Notes: generated from the letters alone by a model not told the origin. Positions 26,999 to 34,963 are shown, counted from the stretch's first letter. The stretch: DNA of 64,000 bases from Halarcobacter anaerophilus (GCF_006459125.1 NZ_CP041070.1:682001-746000); one strand, 5' to 3'. Translations and numbers: made by a program.

Positions 26999-27044
26999 GT
27001 AACAATTGGTTACAATATGAAAAATAAATGCTATTTTAATGCTA
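26999..27044. promoter_or_regulatory. tandem TAGCA boxes (reverse orientation) and an inverted repeat before module A
   Basis: TGCTA on the + strand at 27029-27033 and 27040-27044 (11-bp period) equals TAGCA twice on the minus strand, opposite to the other three sites relative to the gene. Next to it lies an inverted repeat GTAAC-AATTG-GTTAC (26999-27013). A -10-like TATAAT on the minus strand is at 26922-26927. Control of module A by the same regulator is likely but may use another geometry. Confidence 0.5.
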
Positions 27045-27067
27045 CGAAAGCCTATTTCATGGACTTT

Positions 27068-27700
27068 CTAGCCAGTATAAAAAGTTGAATTTGCAGGAGC
27101 TTTATCTTTTAATTTTAAGAAAATCATTGAGGTCATAATAGCATCATTTAAGGCATCATGTTTTCCAAGTTCGGGAATCTCTAATTCTTTCATAATCGTG
27201 TCGAATTTAAGATCAACAAATTCATATTCACTGCTTCTTTTTTTTGTTTTAAAATATATAGATGAGACTTCGATTTGATGATTTGGAAGTGATACTCCAA
27301 TATACTCTTTTGTATATTTGGAAATAATAGCAATATCAAATTTTATATAATATCCTACTATTGGTCTGTTTCCTATAAACTTTAAAAGTTCAAAAATGGC
27401 ATCTTTGGGTTCCACAGCATTTTGCAAGTCAACGGGTCTTATTTGATGAATCTTTATTGATTCACTATTTATATTTCGTGAAGGTTTTACAAATATATTT
27501 AGTGTTTGTCTCATAAGTATTTTGTTTTTTTTAATAATTACTGCGCCTATAGAGAGTATTTCATCTTTTTTAGGGTTTAAACCTGTTGTCTCGCAATCTA
27601 AACAGACATATTCATCTTTTGCAGGTTCTTCAAAAAGATATTCAAAGTTATTGTCTTTTAGATTTCTTTTTTTTAGGTTATTTATTAATTTTTTAAACAT
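27068..27700 (-). CDS. DEDDh 3'-5' exonuclease (DnaQ-like), module B
   Basis: A 210-residue paralogue of the 22332-22952 protein with the same motif set: LDCETTGL, a middle KFDIAIISKY and HDALNDAIMT. It follows the module B nucleotidyltransferase gene and shares one base with it. A second retained copy of the pair argues that the exonuclease is a working part of the transporter module. The C-terminal tail beyond motif III differs from copy A. Confidence 0.88.
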   Translation of the reverse strand: MFKKLINNLKKRNLKDNNFEYLFEEPAKDEYVCLDCETTGLNPKKDEILSIGAVIIKKNKILMRQTLNIFVKPSRNINSESIKIHQIRPVDLQNAVEPKDAIFELLKFIGNRPIVGYYIKFDIAIISKYTKEYIGVSLPNHQIEVSSIYFKTKKRSSEYEFVDLKFDTIMKELEIPELGKHDALNDAIMTSMIFLKLKDKAPANSTFYTG

Positions 27701-29514
27701 TATAAAATCTTATCTATTCTAAAGGTATATATAATAAACTTTTTAAAATTGCTTACAATTTTAAAACTGTCTTTTAACAAATCTCTCTCTATTTTTCCCA
27801 AAGTATGAGTATCTATTTCATTATTTAGTTTTTTACCGTCTTGAAGTTTTTGTAAATGGGCTTTTAATCTTAGCGTATTTAAAACATCAAAAGCTTCTAA
27901 AAGTTCGTTTGCCATTTGAGGTTCTATTGCTTTTTTTTGTTCTAAGATTTTTATTCTTTTAACAGTTGTCGTTTCCCTTATTCTTTCTCTTAAAGCTAAA
28001 CTTCTGATTCCTTGTACAATAGGAAAAATTCCTCCTTTTTTAATATCCAAATAGTATGTTTTAGTCATAAAATTTGCAACAGTGCTTGGAGTATCGAAAG
28101 TTAAAGTTGCTTTTGCAAAATAAGCCATAAAAACATCTTTGTCATGAAGTTTGTTAAATAGATCTTCTTTTAAATTAATAAGCAGTTCTTTATCTCCAGC
28201 TACGGAAAAAGAGTCAAAGAAAATTGCCAGATCCATATAGTTTTGCATGGCAGGAGCTTCAATCCATTTTGCGGTTTCATTTTTATAATCTTGAACGGTT
28301 TTACACCAAAAAGGATTAGAAACCATAATATTTCCAGGACATGGAGGATATCCGAAATCAATCAAAGTTTCCGTTAGTTTTTCCATATAGGGTCTGTATT
28401 GTTCTACATCAATTCCGTCTTTTACCACCAATGCATTATCTTGGTCTGTTTTTATTATCTGTTCATTTCTTCCTTCGCTTCCCATTACTATAAAACAAGC
28501 ATCTTTTTGAAGCTCTTTTGGAAGAATCAATCTATAAACTTTTCTGTAAATTTTAATATTTAACTGTCCTATAAGACTTGAAATATGATTTACTTTTACC
28601 CCTTTTGCATTCAGTGTTTTAATAGTGCTTATTAATTCATTGCTGGCATCTTTTAAATCTTCTAAATTATTTGCATTTTTTATTTTTGTATCGACTACAT
28701 AAGTATGATTTGCAAAGTGAGACAAAATATCAATTTGTTCTAAAATTCCAAGAAGTTCACCTTTTGTATTAATTACTCCGATTCTTTTAATACTCTTTTT
28801 TATTAATAGAGTCAAAGCATCAAAAAGATAATCCTCTTTATTAATGGATAAAAGAGGAAAAATTGCAATGGATTCTACAGGAATAGATAAATCTCTACCT
28901 TCCAAAAGAACCTTAACTTTTAGTAAAGAGTCGGTTATAATTCCGTATTCATTATCCTTTTTTACTATTATTGTAGAGGTGCTGTATTTCATTGATTTGT
29001 CAATCGCATCAATCAGCTTGGTTCCCGTTTCAACAATACAGGGTTTACGAAGTATCGTATCACTTACTTTTGCAATCATAAAAGATGATAGATCAGATTT
29101 ATACTCTTTATCTTTTAATGTTTGTAATTTATTAACAAGATTATTTAAAAAGAAGTTTTTAAAACCTTCATTTTGCTCTATTAGTTCAAGGAAAATATCT
29201 TTTTCTATCTCATAACAGATTAAATCTTCATATACTTTAAAACTATTTTTTGATTTTCCATAAATAAGTGAGTTTGAATCAAAAGAGTCTTGCTGATGGT
29301 AATCCATCAAAATCTCTTCCTCTTTGTATTCATGTACAATACCTTTTATGATAACAAAAAAGTGATTTGGAATTTTTTCCGGAGTGATTAAAATCTCATT
29401 TTTAGGATAATAAGCTATATCCATATGTCTAATACATAAATCCATCTGCTCATTACTTAGCAGTTCAAAAGGATGGATTTTTGAAAGAAAAGATTTTTGA
29501 TCTCTTAGACTCAT
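27700..29514 (-). CDS. cNMP-binding/CBS/DUF294 nucleotidyltransferase protein, module B
   Basis: A paralogue of the 22945-24786 protein with the same order of domains: cNMP-binding-like domain, CBS pair, nucleotidyltransferase (GSEGRNEQ and TDQDNAL, about residues 345-361 from the chosen start) and DUF294 C-terminal domain. I chose the ATG at 29514 because it aligns with the start of the module A protein and is preceded by AGGGGAAAAG. The in-frame ATG at 29544 would lie inside the intercistronic hairpin. The protein is 604 residues from this start. Confidence 0.9.
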   Translation of the reverse strand: MSLRDQKSFLSKIHPFELLSNEQMDLCIRHMDIAYYPKNEILITPEKIPNHFFVIIKGIVHEYKEEEILMDYHQQDSFDSNSLIYGKSKNSFKVYEDLICYEIEKDIFLELIEQNEGFKNFFLNNLVNKLQTLKDKEYKSDLSSFMIAKVSDTILRKPCIVETGTKLIDAIDKSMKYSTSTIIVKKDNEYGIITDSLLKVKVLLEGRDLSIPVESIAIFPLLSINKEDYLFDALTLLIKKSIKRIGVINTKGELLGILEQIDILSHFANHTYVVDTKIKNANNLEDLKDASNELISTIKTLNAKGVKVNHISSLIGQLNIKIYRKVYRLILPKELQKDACFIVMGSEGRNEQIIKTDQDNALVVKDGIDVEQYRPYMEKLTETLIDFGYPPCPGNIMVSNPFWCKTVQDYKNETAKWIEAPAMQNYMDLAIFFDSFSVAGDKELLINLKEDLFNKLHDKDVFMAYFAKATLTFDTPSTVANFMTKTYYLDIKKGGIFPIVQGIRSLALRERIRETTTVKRIKILEQKKAIEPQMANELLEAFDVLNTLRLKAHLQKLQDGKKLNNEIDTHTLGKIERDLLKDSFKIVSNFKKFIIYTFRIDKIL

Positions 29515-29533
29515 CTCTTTTCCCCTTTCATTG

Positions 29534-29565
29534 ATAAAAGCCAACCAAAATCGGTTGACTTTTAT
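29534..29565 (-). terminator. intercistronic hairpin between symporter and nucleotidyltransferase gene, module B
   Basis: Arms ATAAAAGCCAACC (29534-29546) and GGTTGACTTTTAT (29553-29565) form a 13-bp stem with one G-U type pair and a 6-base loop. The place matches the hairpin in module A, although the sequences are unrelated, which suggests a conserved need to lower expression of the downstream pair. Confidence 0.6.
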
Positions 29566-29567
29566 TT

Positions 29568-31445
29568 TTAGTGAGCTGAAGCCGCTCCTGCATCATTTGG
29601 AAGTCTGATAGCTTCAACAAGTTCTTGCACATCGTGCGGTGGTTCCGGAGTCATTCTTGATACAACAAATGCCACAATCAAGTGTAATATTGTACCGATT
29701 GTTCCAATACCTGTAGGCGCAATTCCTAAGAAATAATCTTTTGGATCTCCTCCTAAGAATACAAAGTATACTATGTATCCGAATGTGAAGATAAGTCCAG
29801 TTAAGATACCTGCAATAGCACCTTCTTTATTCATTCTTTTGTCAAATACCCCAAGAATAATTGTCGGGAAGAATGCCGCAGCTGCCAAACCAAAGGCAAA
29901 AGCAACAACCTGCGCAACAAATCCCGGAGGATTAACACCCAAATATCCGGCAACACATATGGCAACAACAGCCGATATTCTTGCCCACATTAATTCTGTT
30001 TTCTCATTAAGAGAAGATTTCCCCGTCTCTTTGTCTTTAAAGATAACCTGCCCCATCAAATCGTGTGAAATGGCAGATGCAATTACAAGTAACAACCCAG
30101 CAGCAGTTGATAATGCAGCAGCAAGTCCTCCCGCAGCAATAAATGCAATTACCCAGTTAGGAAGATTTGCAATCTCCGGATTTGCTAAAACCATAATATC
30201 TCTATCAACATATAACTCATTTTCAATTTTACCTGAATTTTCAGGAGCTTTACCGTTTGTAGTAGCTCTTTCACCGCTTGGTCCGGTATTTGTACCGTCA
30301 AATACAGGTTTTCCTTTAGCTCCTTCAAATGCAGCTCCAGGTCCGTATTGGATTTTACCGTCTCCGTTTCTATCCGTCCACGCTAATAATCCACCTTCTT
30401 CCCACGTTTTAAACCATGCTCCGTTATTAGGAGTTCCGTCTGCATGTCTAGTTTCACCCGATACAAAAGCTTTGTACTCAACATCTTGTACGTTTTTAAT
30501 CAGGTTTAATCTACCGATTGCAGCAACAGATGATGCTGTTGTATACATAATCGCAATAAATACTAAAGCCCAACCTGCAGAAACTCTTGCATCTTTTACT
30601 GTAGGAACAGTAAAGAATCTAACGATTACGTGAGGTAATCCTGCAGTTCCCAGCATTAAAGCTGTTGTAAGCATAAACATATTCCATAAATTTCCAGGTT
30701 CTGTATAAGCTTTGAAACCTAAATCGGTTATGGCGCTATCCAGTGCATGTAATAAATAGGTACCTTCCGGAATTACTTTTATCCCATCGTTAAATTCAAA
30801 TGTTGTTTGTCCAAACAGTGCTAATTGCGGCAAGAATGTATCTGTTACTTGAAGCGATAAGAATATAGCAGGAATCAAATATGCCATAATCATTACGCAA
30901 TATTGTGCAACTTGAGTATATGTAATACCTTTCATTCCACCTAATACCGAGTAGAAGAAAACTATTGCCATACCGATAAGAACACCCGTATTTACATCAA
31001 CTTGCAAAAATCTTGAGAAAACAATTCCTACCCCTCTCATTTGACCTGCAACATATGTAAAAGATACAAATATTACGGCAATTACGGCAACTGTTCTTGC
31101 TGCATCTGAATAATATCTATCACCTACAAAATCAGGAACGGTAAATTTTCCGAATTTTCTTAAATAAGGTGCCAATAGCATTGCTAAAAGAACATATCCA
31201 CCTGTCCATCCCATTAAGTATGCACTTGCATCTGAACCTTTAAATGCAATAATACCTGCCATTGAGATGAAAGAGGCTGCCGACATCCAGTCTGCCGCTG
31301 TAGCCATACCGTTTGCAACCGGGTGAACTCCCCCTCCTGCAACATAAAAATCCTTAGTAGATCCAGCTTTTGCCCAAAGTGCAATACCAATATAAATGGC
31401 AAATGAAACACCTACAAATAGGTAAATTAAAGATTGTAATTCCAT
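29568..31445 (-). CDS. sodium/solute symporter, VC_2705 type, large subunit
   Basis: A 625-residue symporter of the SSS family, VC_2705 subgroup: longer than ActP because of an inserted hydrophilic loop of about 100 residues (about 320-430). That loop contains an EF-hand-like DRNGDGKIQYG, which may bind calcium on the periplasmic side. Transporter motifs include STKDFYVAGGGVHPVANGMATAADWMS and [17 protein letters not shown]. The substrate is probably a short carboxylate, but is not proven. It follows the DUF4212 gene by 9 bases, the usual pair for this subgroup. Confidence 0.9.
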   Translation of the reverse strand: MELQSLIYLFVGVSFAIYIGIALWAKAGSTKDFYVAGGGVHPVANGMATAADWMSAASFISMAGIIAFKGSDASAYLMGWTGGYVLLAMLLAPYLRKFGKFTVPDFVGDRYYSDAARTVAVIAVIFVSFTYVAGQMRGVGIVFSRFLQVDVNTGVLIGMAIVFFYSVLGGMKGITYTQVAQYCVMIMAYLIPAIFLSLQVTDTFLPQLALFGQTTFEFNDGIKVIPEGTYLLHALDSAITDLGFKAYTEPGNLWNMFMLTTALMLGTAGLPHVIVRFFTVPTVKDARVSAGWALVFIAIMYTTASSVAAIGRLNLIKNVQDVEYKAFVSGETRHADGTPNNGAWFKTWEEGGLLAWTDRNGDGKIQYGPGAAFEGAKGKPVFDGTNTGPSGERATTNGKAPENSGKIENELYVDRDIMVLANPEIANLPNWVIAFIAAGGLAAALSTAAGLLLVIASAISHDLMGQVIFKDKETGKSSLNEKTELMWARISAVVAICVAGYLGVNPPGFVAQVVAFAFGLAAAAFFPTIILGVFDKRMNKEGAIAGILTGLIFTFGYIVYFVFLGGDPKDYFLGIAPTGIGTIGTILHLIVAFVVSRMTPEPPHDVQELVEAIRLPNDAGAASAH

Positions 31446-31454
31446 ACTTATCTC

Positions 31455-31709
31455 CTACTCATGTACGCCATATTTTTCATCTATTGCAGTCATTTTTGCA
31501 ACATAAACGAAAATCAGTATAACGAATACGTAAATTGCACCTTGTTGTGCAAACCAAAATCCTAACTTAACACCTGAAATTTCTATAGTATTAAGTTCAT
31601 TGATGAATAAAATACCACAACCAAAAGAGACGATAAACCAAATAATTAATAATTTAATTATTGTTGAGATATTCTCTTTCCAATAAGCTTGTGCTTTCTC
31701 TGGACTCAT
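31455..31709 (-). CDS. DUF4212 small subunit of sodium/solute symporter
   Basis: An 84-residue protein with two helices (about 18-38 and 48-70). AQAYWKENISTIIKLLIIWFIVSFG and LGFWFAQQGAIYVFVILIFVYV are typical of DUF4212, which is encoded directly before VC_2705-type symporters. It is the first gene of module B and is read from the promoter at 31771-31803. Confidence 0.92.
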   Translation of the reverse strand: MSPEKAQAYWKENISTIIKLLIIWFIVSFGCGILFINELNTIEISGVKLGFWFAQQGAIYVFVILIFVYVAKMTAIDEKYGVHE

Positions 31710-31770
31710 GTTATACTCCTTTTTTAAGTTTACTAAAAATATAAATCTGTTTTAGTAATTCAACAATAAA

Positions 31771-31803
31771 AGTATAAAGGGTCAATATAGCAAAAAGGTA
31801 GCA
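31771..31803 (-). promoter_or_regulatory. module B promoter with tandem TAGCA boxes
   Basis: On the minus strand: TGCTA (31799-31803), six bases, TGCTA (31788-31792), eleven bases, TATACT (31771-31776). Spacing is identical to the pta copy 1 promoter. It lies between the response regulator gene and the symporter operon, so the likely regulator is encoded next to its own target. Confidence 0.75.
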
Positions 31804-31877
31804 ATGAAGAAATGTTTTTGCGTAACGTAGTATTAGTGTAGCAAACAGGCTCTCTATCAGCCTATTTACGGGCTAGA

Positions 31878-32540
31878 TTAAATTGAATAAAATCTATCGA
31901 TTTTATATCCCAAACCTCGAATATTTTTTATAAAATCCTCTTTTAGTGCTTTTTTTAGTCTTGAAATTTCTGCTCTTATGGTTGGATTGTCAATATCTTC
32001 TCCTCCCCAGATATCAATTCTAAAGCGTTCAAAATCAACAATCATATTTATATTAAGAGCTAAAATATGGATAATATCAAGCTGTTTTTTTGTTAAAGGC
32101 TGAGGTTCTCCGTTGAAGTATAAGGTTTTTTTTTCTTTTGAATATGAATAGTTTTCGGAAAATCTAACATGTGAAGTGCTTTTTTGATCTTTTTTAAGAA
32201 TTTGATTTATTTTTATTCCAAGCTCTTCTAAATGAAAAGGTTTTTTTAGATACTCTCTGCAACCCAAATCATACGCTTTTGTTATATCTTCTATATCATT
32301 TAAAGCGGTAATAAAAATAGTGGGTATATACAGTCTTCTTTCATTTAGTTCCTGTAATATTTCAAAGCCGTCTTTTTTAGGAACATTTATATCTAAAATC
32401 AATAAATCAAAACTGTTATCGACACTGTTTGTAACTTCTTCACCGTCAGTGAAACTTTCAACCATATGTCCAATACCTTTTAGATATTCACATATTGCAT
32501 TATTTAACATTAATTCATCTTCAAGAAGTAGTATTTTCAT
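31878..32540 (-). CDS. OmpR/PhoB-family response regulator
   Basis: A 220-residue response regulator. The receiver domain has the acidic pair ED (9-10), the phospho-acceptor Asp in LLILDINVPKKDG (about 52), a Thr/Ala in FITAL and Lys in KKPF. The C-terminal winged helix (about 130-218) ends RGLGYKIDRF as in OmpR/PhoB members, which bind direct repeats with an 11-bp period. The gene overlaps the end of the kinase gene by 20 bases. I infer that it binds the TAGCA repeats of this locus. Confidence 0.93.
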   Translation of the reverse strand: MKILLLEDELMLNNAICEYLKGIGHMVESFTDGEEVTNSVDNSFDLLILDINVPKKDGFEILQELNERRLYIPTIFITALNDIEDITKAYDLGCREYLKKPFHLEELGIKINQILKKDQKSTSHVRFSENYSYSKEKKTLYFNGEPQPLTKKQLDIIHILALNINMIVDFERFRIDIWGGEDIDNPTIRAEISRLKKALKEDFIKNIRGLGYKIDRFYSI

Positions 32541-34125
32541 TTATTTTAAACCTATATGTAAATTTTGTTTCATTATCAGTTGATTCGAGTTTGATTATAA
32601 CCAAATTCTTATCACATATCTCTTTTACTATTCTAAGTCCTAGTCCAAAGCCTCCTCTAGCGTTATTCTCTCTATAAAAATCATTGAAAATCTTATTTGT
32701 TTCTTCTATTTTTTCGGAGTTTGTTTTTACGCTAAACTCTACATAATCATCATTAAAATATGTAAGTCTTATATATATGGGTGATTTTGCATATGAATAT
32801 TTTATTGCATTGGAAATATTATTGTCTACGATTCTTTGAAGTTCCAATCTGTTGAATTTTATATAAATATCTTCATCGATATTTGTAATAAAGAAAAGAT
32901 CATTTGCATTTGCAACTCCGTCAAAAAACTCAAGTCTTTGTTTTAAAAACTCTGAAAAATCTATATACTCTTTTGGATAATCTACTCGGTCTTTTTTTAT
33001 CAAATAAGATAAATCATCATATATATATTGAATAATTTTTGCTCCGCTTTCAATATTCGATACATATTTATTATCTTTTTCATGCATCTTAAAAAGATCT
33101 ATATTTGTTCTAATAATAGATAAAGGAGTGTTTATTTCGTGAACGGAATTTTTTAAAAACTTTTTTTGTGAATCAACTAAATCTTTTAACTCTTTTGTTT
33201 GAAGATTTACAGTCTCTTCAAGGTGCTTGTTTAACTCTTGGAGCATATTATTTTTATCTTTTATATTGTGCATAGCATCATAAGCATAATTTGCAATAAC
33301 TTTAAACTCTCCGAATATAAGTCTGTCTTGTTTTATTCTGTTATCGTCTTGTTGTGTCTCTTTTAAAAACTTGCCGATCTCTTTTACATCGTTTACTATT
33401 AAAATAGTTGCATTTTTATAGATAAATATTGAGTAAAGAACAAGCATAATCGTTAAAGACATTATTTGAAGAATATAGTTTGATATTTTCTCATCATATT
33501 CATCTTTTTTCTCTTTTACTATTTTATCTATTTCATCAAGGTATATTCCGCTTCCTATAGTCCAGTCAAAAGGTTTGTATGCCAAAGCATAAGATATTTT
33601 TAAAGCATCTTTTCTAATCTCAGGCTTATACCAAATATATTGTACAAAACCTCCTTCTTTTGTTTTTGAAATATTGATTAACTCTTGAATTACTTTTTTA
33701 CCTGAAGGGTCTTTAAATTCATAAAGATTTTTCCCTATATCTTTTTTAAGAACAGGATAATATATTGAAGTACCGTCAAAGCCATAGATAAAAAGGTAGT
33801 GATTTAAATCTCCGTCTCTTCTCATAGTCTCAAAAGATTTTAAAATCTCTTCTTTGATCTGTTTTTCGCTCTTTGTATCTTTATACCTTTGATGATAATA
33901 TTTTATAAACTTTACGCTGTTTTTTATATCTGCTTGGATTAAATCTTTTCTTTTATCCGAATAGTTCTTTTTTATAATATCAATCTTTTCTTGGAATTCG
34001 TCAAAAGCATTTTCAATAATAATAAAAGTAAAAGAGGAGGTTAGTATAACAATAAAGAATATACTGTATAAAATAAGATGGTATAAAGATTTAGCTTTAA
34101 TCATATAATAAAATATCCTAAACAA
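32521..34125 (-). CDS. sensor histidine kinase with periplasmic Cache domain
   Basis: A 534-residue membrane kinase: helix 1 (about 14-36), a periplasmic single Cache domain (about 40-210, with the typical GGFVQYIWYKPE and FDWTIGSGIYLDEI stretches), helix 2 (about 215-235), then HisKA with SVHEINTPLSIIR (about 331) and an ATPase domain with NNISNAIKYS and GGFGLGLRIV. Cache domains often bind small carboxylates. Position beside the transporters and the pta-ackA genes suggests acetate or a similar acid as the signal; that is inference. Confidence 0.92.
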   Translation of the reverse strand: MFRIFYYMIKAKSLYHLILYSIFFIVILTSSFTFIIIENAFDEFQEKIDIIKKNYSDKRKDLIQADIKNSVKFIKYYHQRYKDTKSEKQIKEEILKSFETMRRDGDLNHYLFIYGFDGTSIYYPVLKKDIGKNLYEFKDPSGKKVIQELINISKTKEGGFVQYIWYKPEIRKDALKISYALAYKPFDWTIGSGIYLDEIDKIVKEKKDEYDEKISNYILQIMSLTIMLVLYSIFIYKNATILIVNDVKEIGKFLKETQQDDNRIKQDRLIFGEFKVIANYAYDAMHNIKDKNNMLQELNKHLEETVNLQTKELKDLVDSQKKFLKNSVHEINTPLSIIRTNIDLFKMHEKDNKYVSNIESGAKIIQYIYDDLSYLIKKDRVDYPKEYIDFSEFLKQRLEFFDGVANANDLFFITNIDEDIYIKFNRLELQRIVDNNISNAIKYSYAKSPIYIRLTYFNDDYVEFSVKTNSEKIEETNKIFNDFYRENNARGGFGLGLRIVKEICDKNLVIIKLESTDNETKFTYRFKINENTTS

Positions 34126-34195
34126 TAAAGTTTTAAAGAATAACTTAAAAATCTTGAAACATAGCTAAAAAATAATTGGGGACAATATAAAAGCG

Positions 34196-34272
34196 TGGCG
34201 CGGCTGACGAGACTCGAACTCGCGACCTCCTGCGTGACAGGCAGGCATTCTAACCAACTAAACTACAGCCGC
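34196..34272 (-). tRNA. tRNA-Asp (GTC), copy 1
   Basis: The minus-strand sequence folds as a standard tRNA: acceptor GCGGCTG with CAGCCGC, anticodon loop CTGTCAC with GTC, T-loop TTCGAGT, and an encoded CCA. It lies downstream of a hairpin with a T-run (34284-34305), apart from the other seven. Confidence 0.97.
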
Positions 34273-34283
34273 ACTACATAAGC

Positions 34284-34305
34284 AAAAAAAAAGCGCATTA
34301 TGCGC
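34284..34305 (-). terminator. terminator-like hairpin inside the tRNA cluster
   Basis: On the minus strand GCGCA, a three-base loop and TGCGC are followed by nine T. The stem is short (5 bp) but GC-rich against the AT-rich background. It separates seven tRNA genes from the last tRNA-Asp. A CATAAT -10-like element overlaps the hairpin and could start a separate transcript. Confidence 0.6.
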
Positions 34306-34328
34306 AATATAAAGTTCTGTTAAACTTA

Positions 34329-34404
34329 TGGTGGTCGATATAAGACTCGAACTTATGACATCTACCTTGTAAGGGTAGCGCTCTACCAACTGAGCTAATC
34401 GACC
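34329..34404 (-). tRNA. tRNA-Val (TAC), copy 1
   Basis: Acceptor GGTCGAT pairs with ATCGACC; the anticodon loop is CTTACAA, giving TAC. CCA is encoded. The sequence appears identical to that of copy 2 at 34808-34883. Confidence 0.97.
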
Positions 34405-34412
34405 TTTTATTT

Positions 34413-34487
34413 TGGTGACCCCTAGGAGACTTGAACTCCTGTGGCAAGGATGAAAACCTTGAATCCTAACCGCTAGATGAAGGGGCC
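34413..34487 (-). tRNA. tRNA-Glu (TTC), copy 1
   Basis: Acceptor GGCCCCT with AGGGGTC (one G-U type pair), anticodon TTC in the loop TTTTCAT, T-loop TTCAAGT, encoded CCA. The sequence appears identical to that of copy 2 at 34728-34802. Confidence 0.97.
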
Positions 34488-34541
34488 TTAAAATAAAATT
34501 TTAATTATTCTTAGATTAACAAAAGTTAAATCTAATTTTAA

Positions 34542-34617
34542 TGGTGACCCGTGAAGGATTCGAACCTTCGGCCACCTCCTTAAAAGGGAGATGCTCTACC
34601 GGCTGAGCTAACGGGTC
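34542..34617 (-). tRNA. tRNA-Lys (TTT), copy 1
   Basis: Acceptor GACCCGT with ACGGGTC, anticodon loop CTTTTAA with TTT, T-loop TTCGAAT, encoded CCA. The sequence appears identical to that of copy 2 at 34888-34963. Confidence 0.97.
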
Positions 34618-34636
34618 AATCTTAAAATAAAAAAAG

Positions 34637-34713
34637 TGGCGCGGCTGACGAGACTCGAACTCGCGACCTCCTGCGTGACAGGCAGGCATTCTAACCAACT
34701 AAACTACAGCCGC
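34637..34713 (-). tRNA. tRNA-Asp (GTC), copy 2
   Basis: Same sequence as the gene at 34196-34272 (anticodon GTC, encoded CCA). It is the fourth gene transcribed in the cluster. Confidence 0.97.
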
Positions 34714-34727
34714 ACCAATAAATAAAA

Positions 34728-34802
34728 TGGTGACCCCTAGGAGACTTGAACTCCTGTGGCAAGGATGAAAACCTTGAATCCTAACCGCTAGATGAAGGGG
34801 CC
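34728..34802 (-). tRNA. tRNA-Glu (TTC), copy 2
   Basis: Anticodon TTC, acceptor and T-arm as in copy 1, encoded CCA. In this quartet Glu lies between Asp and Val, the reverse of the order in the other quartet. Confidence 0.97.
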
Positions 34803-34807
34803 AAAAA

Positions 34808-34883
34808 TGGTGGTCGATATAAGACTCGAACTTATGACATCTACCTTGTAAGGGTAGCGCTCTACCAACTGAGCTAATCGACC
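34808..34883 (-). tRNA. tRNA-Val (TAC), copy 2
   Basis: Anticodon TAC, encoded CCA, same sequence as copy 1. Only 4 bases separate it from the upstream tRNA-Lys. Confidence 0.97.
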
Positions 34884-34887
34884 AAAA

Positions 34888-34963
34888 TGGTGACCCGTGA
34901 AGGATTCGAACCTTCGGCCACCTCCTTAAAAGGGAGATGCTCTACCGGCTGAGCTAACGGGTC
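34888..34963 (-). tRNA. tRNA-Lys (TTT), copy 2
   Basis: Anticodon TTT, encoded CCA. It is the first gene transcribed from the cluster promoter at 35005-35033. A small inverted repeat (34975-34980 with 34983-34988) lies in the precursor leader. Confidence 0.97.

Noticed and set aside
29773-30633. Long open frame (286 codons) on the + strand
   Set aside because: It is antisense to the symporter gene with its intact family motifs; the product has Ser/Pro/Ala-rich, non-globular composition and no ribosome-binding site.
34516-34698. Open frame across tRNA-Lys and tRNA-Asp
   Set aside because: It lies on top of two well-formed tRNA genes.
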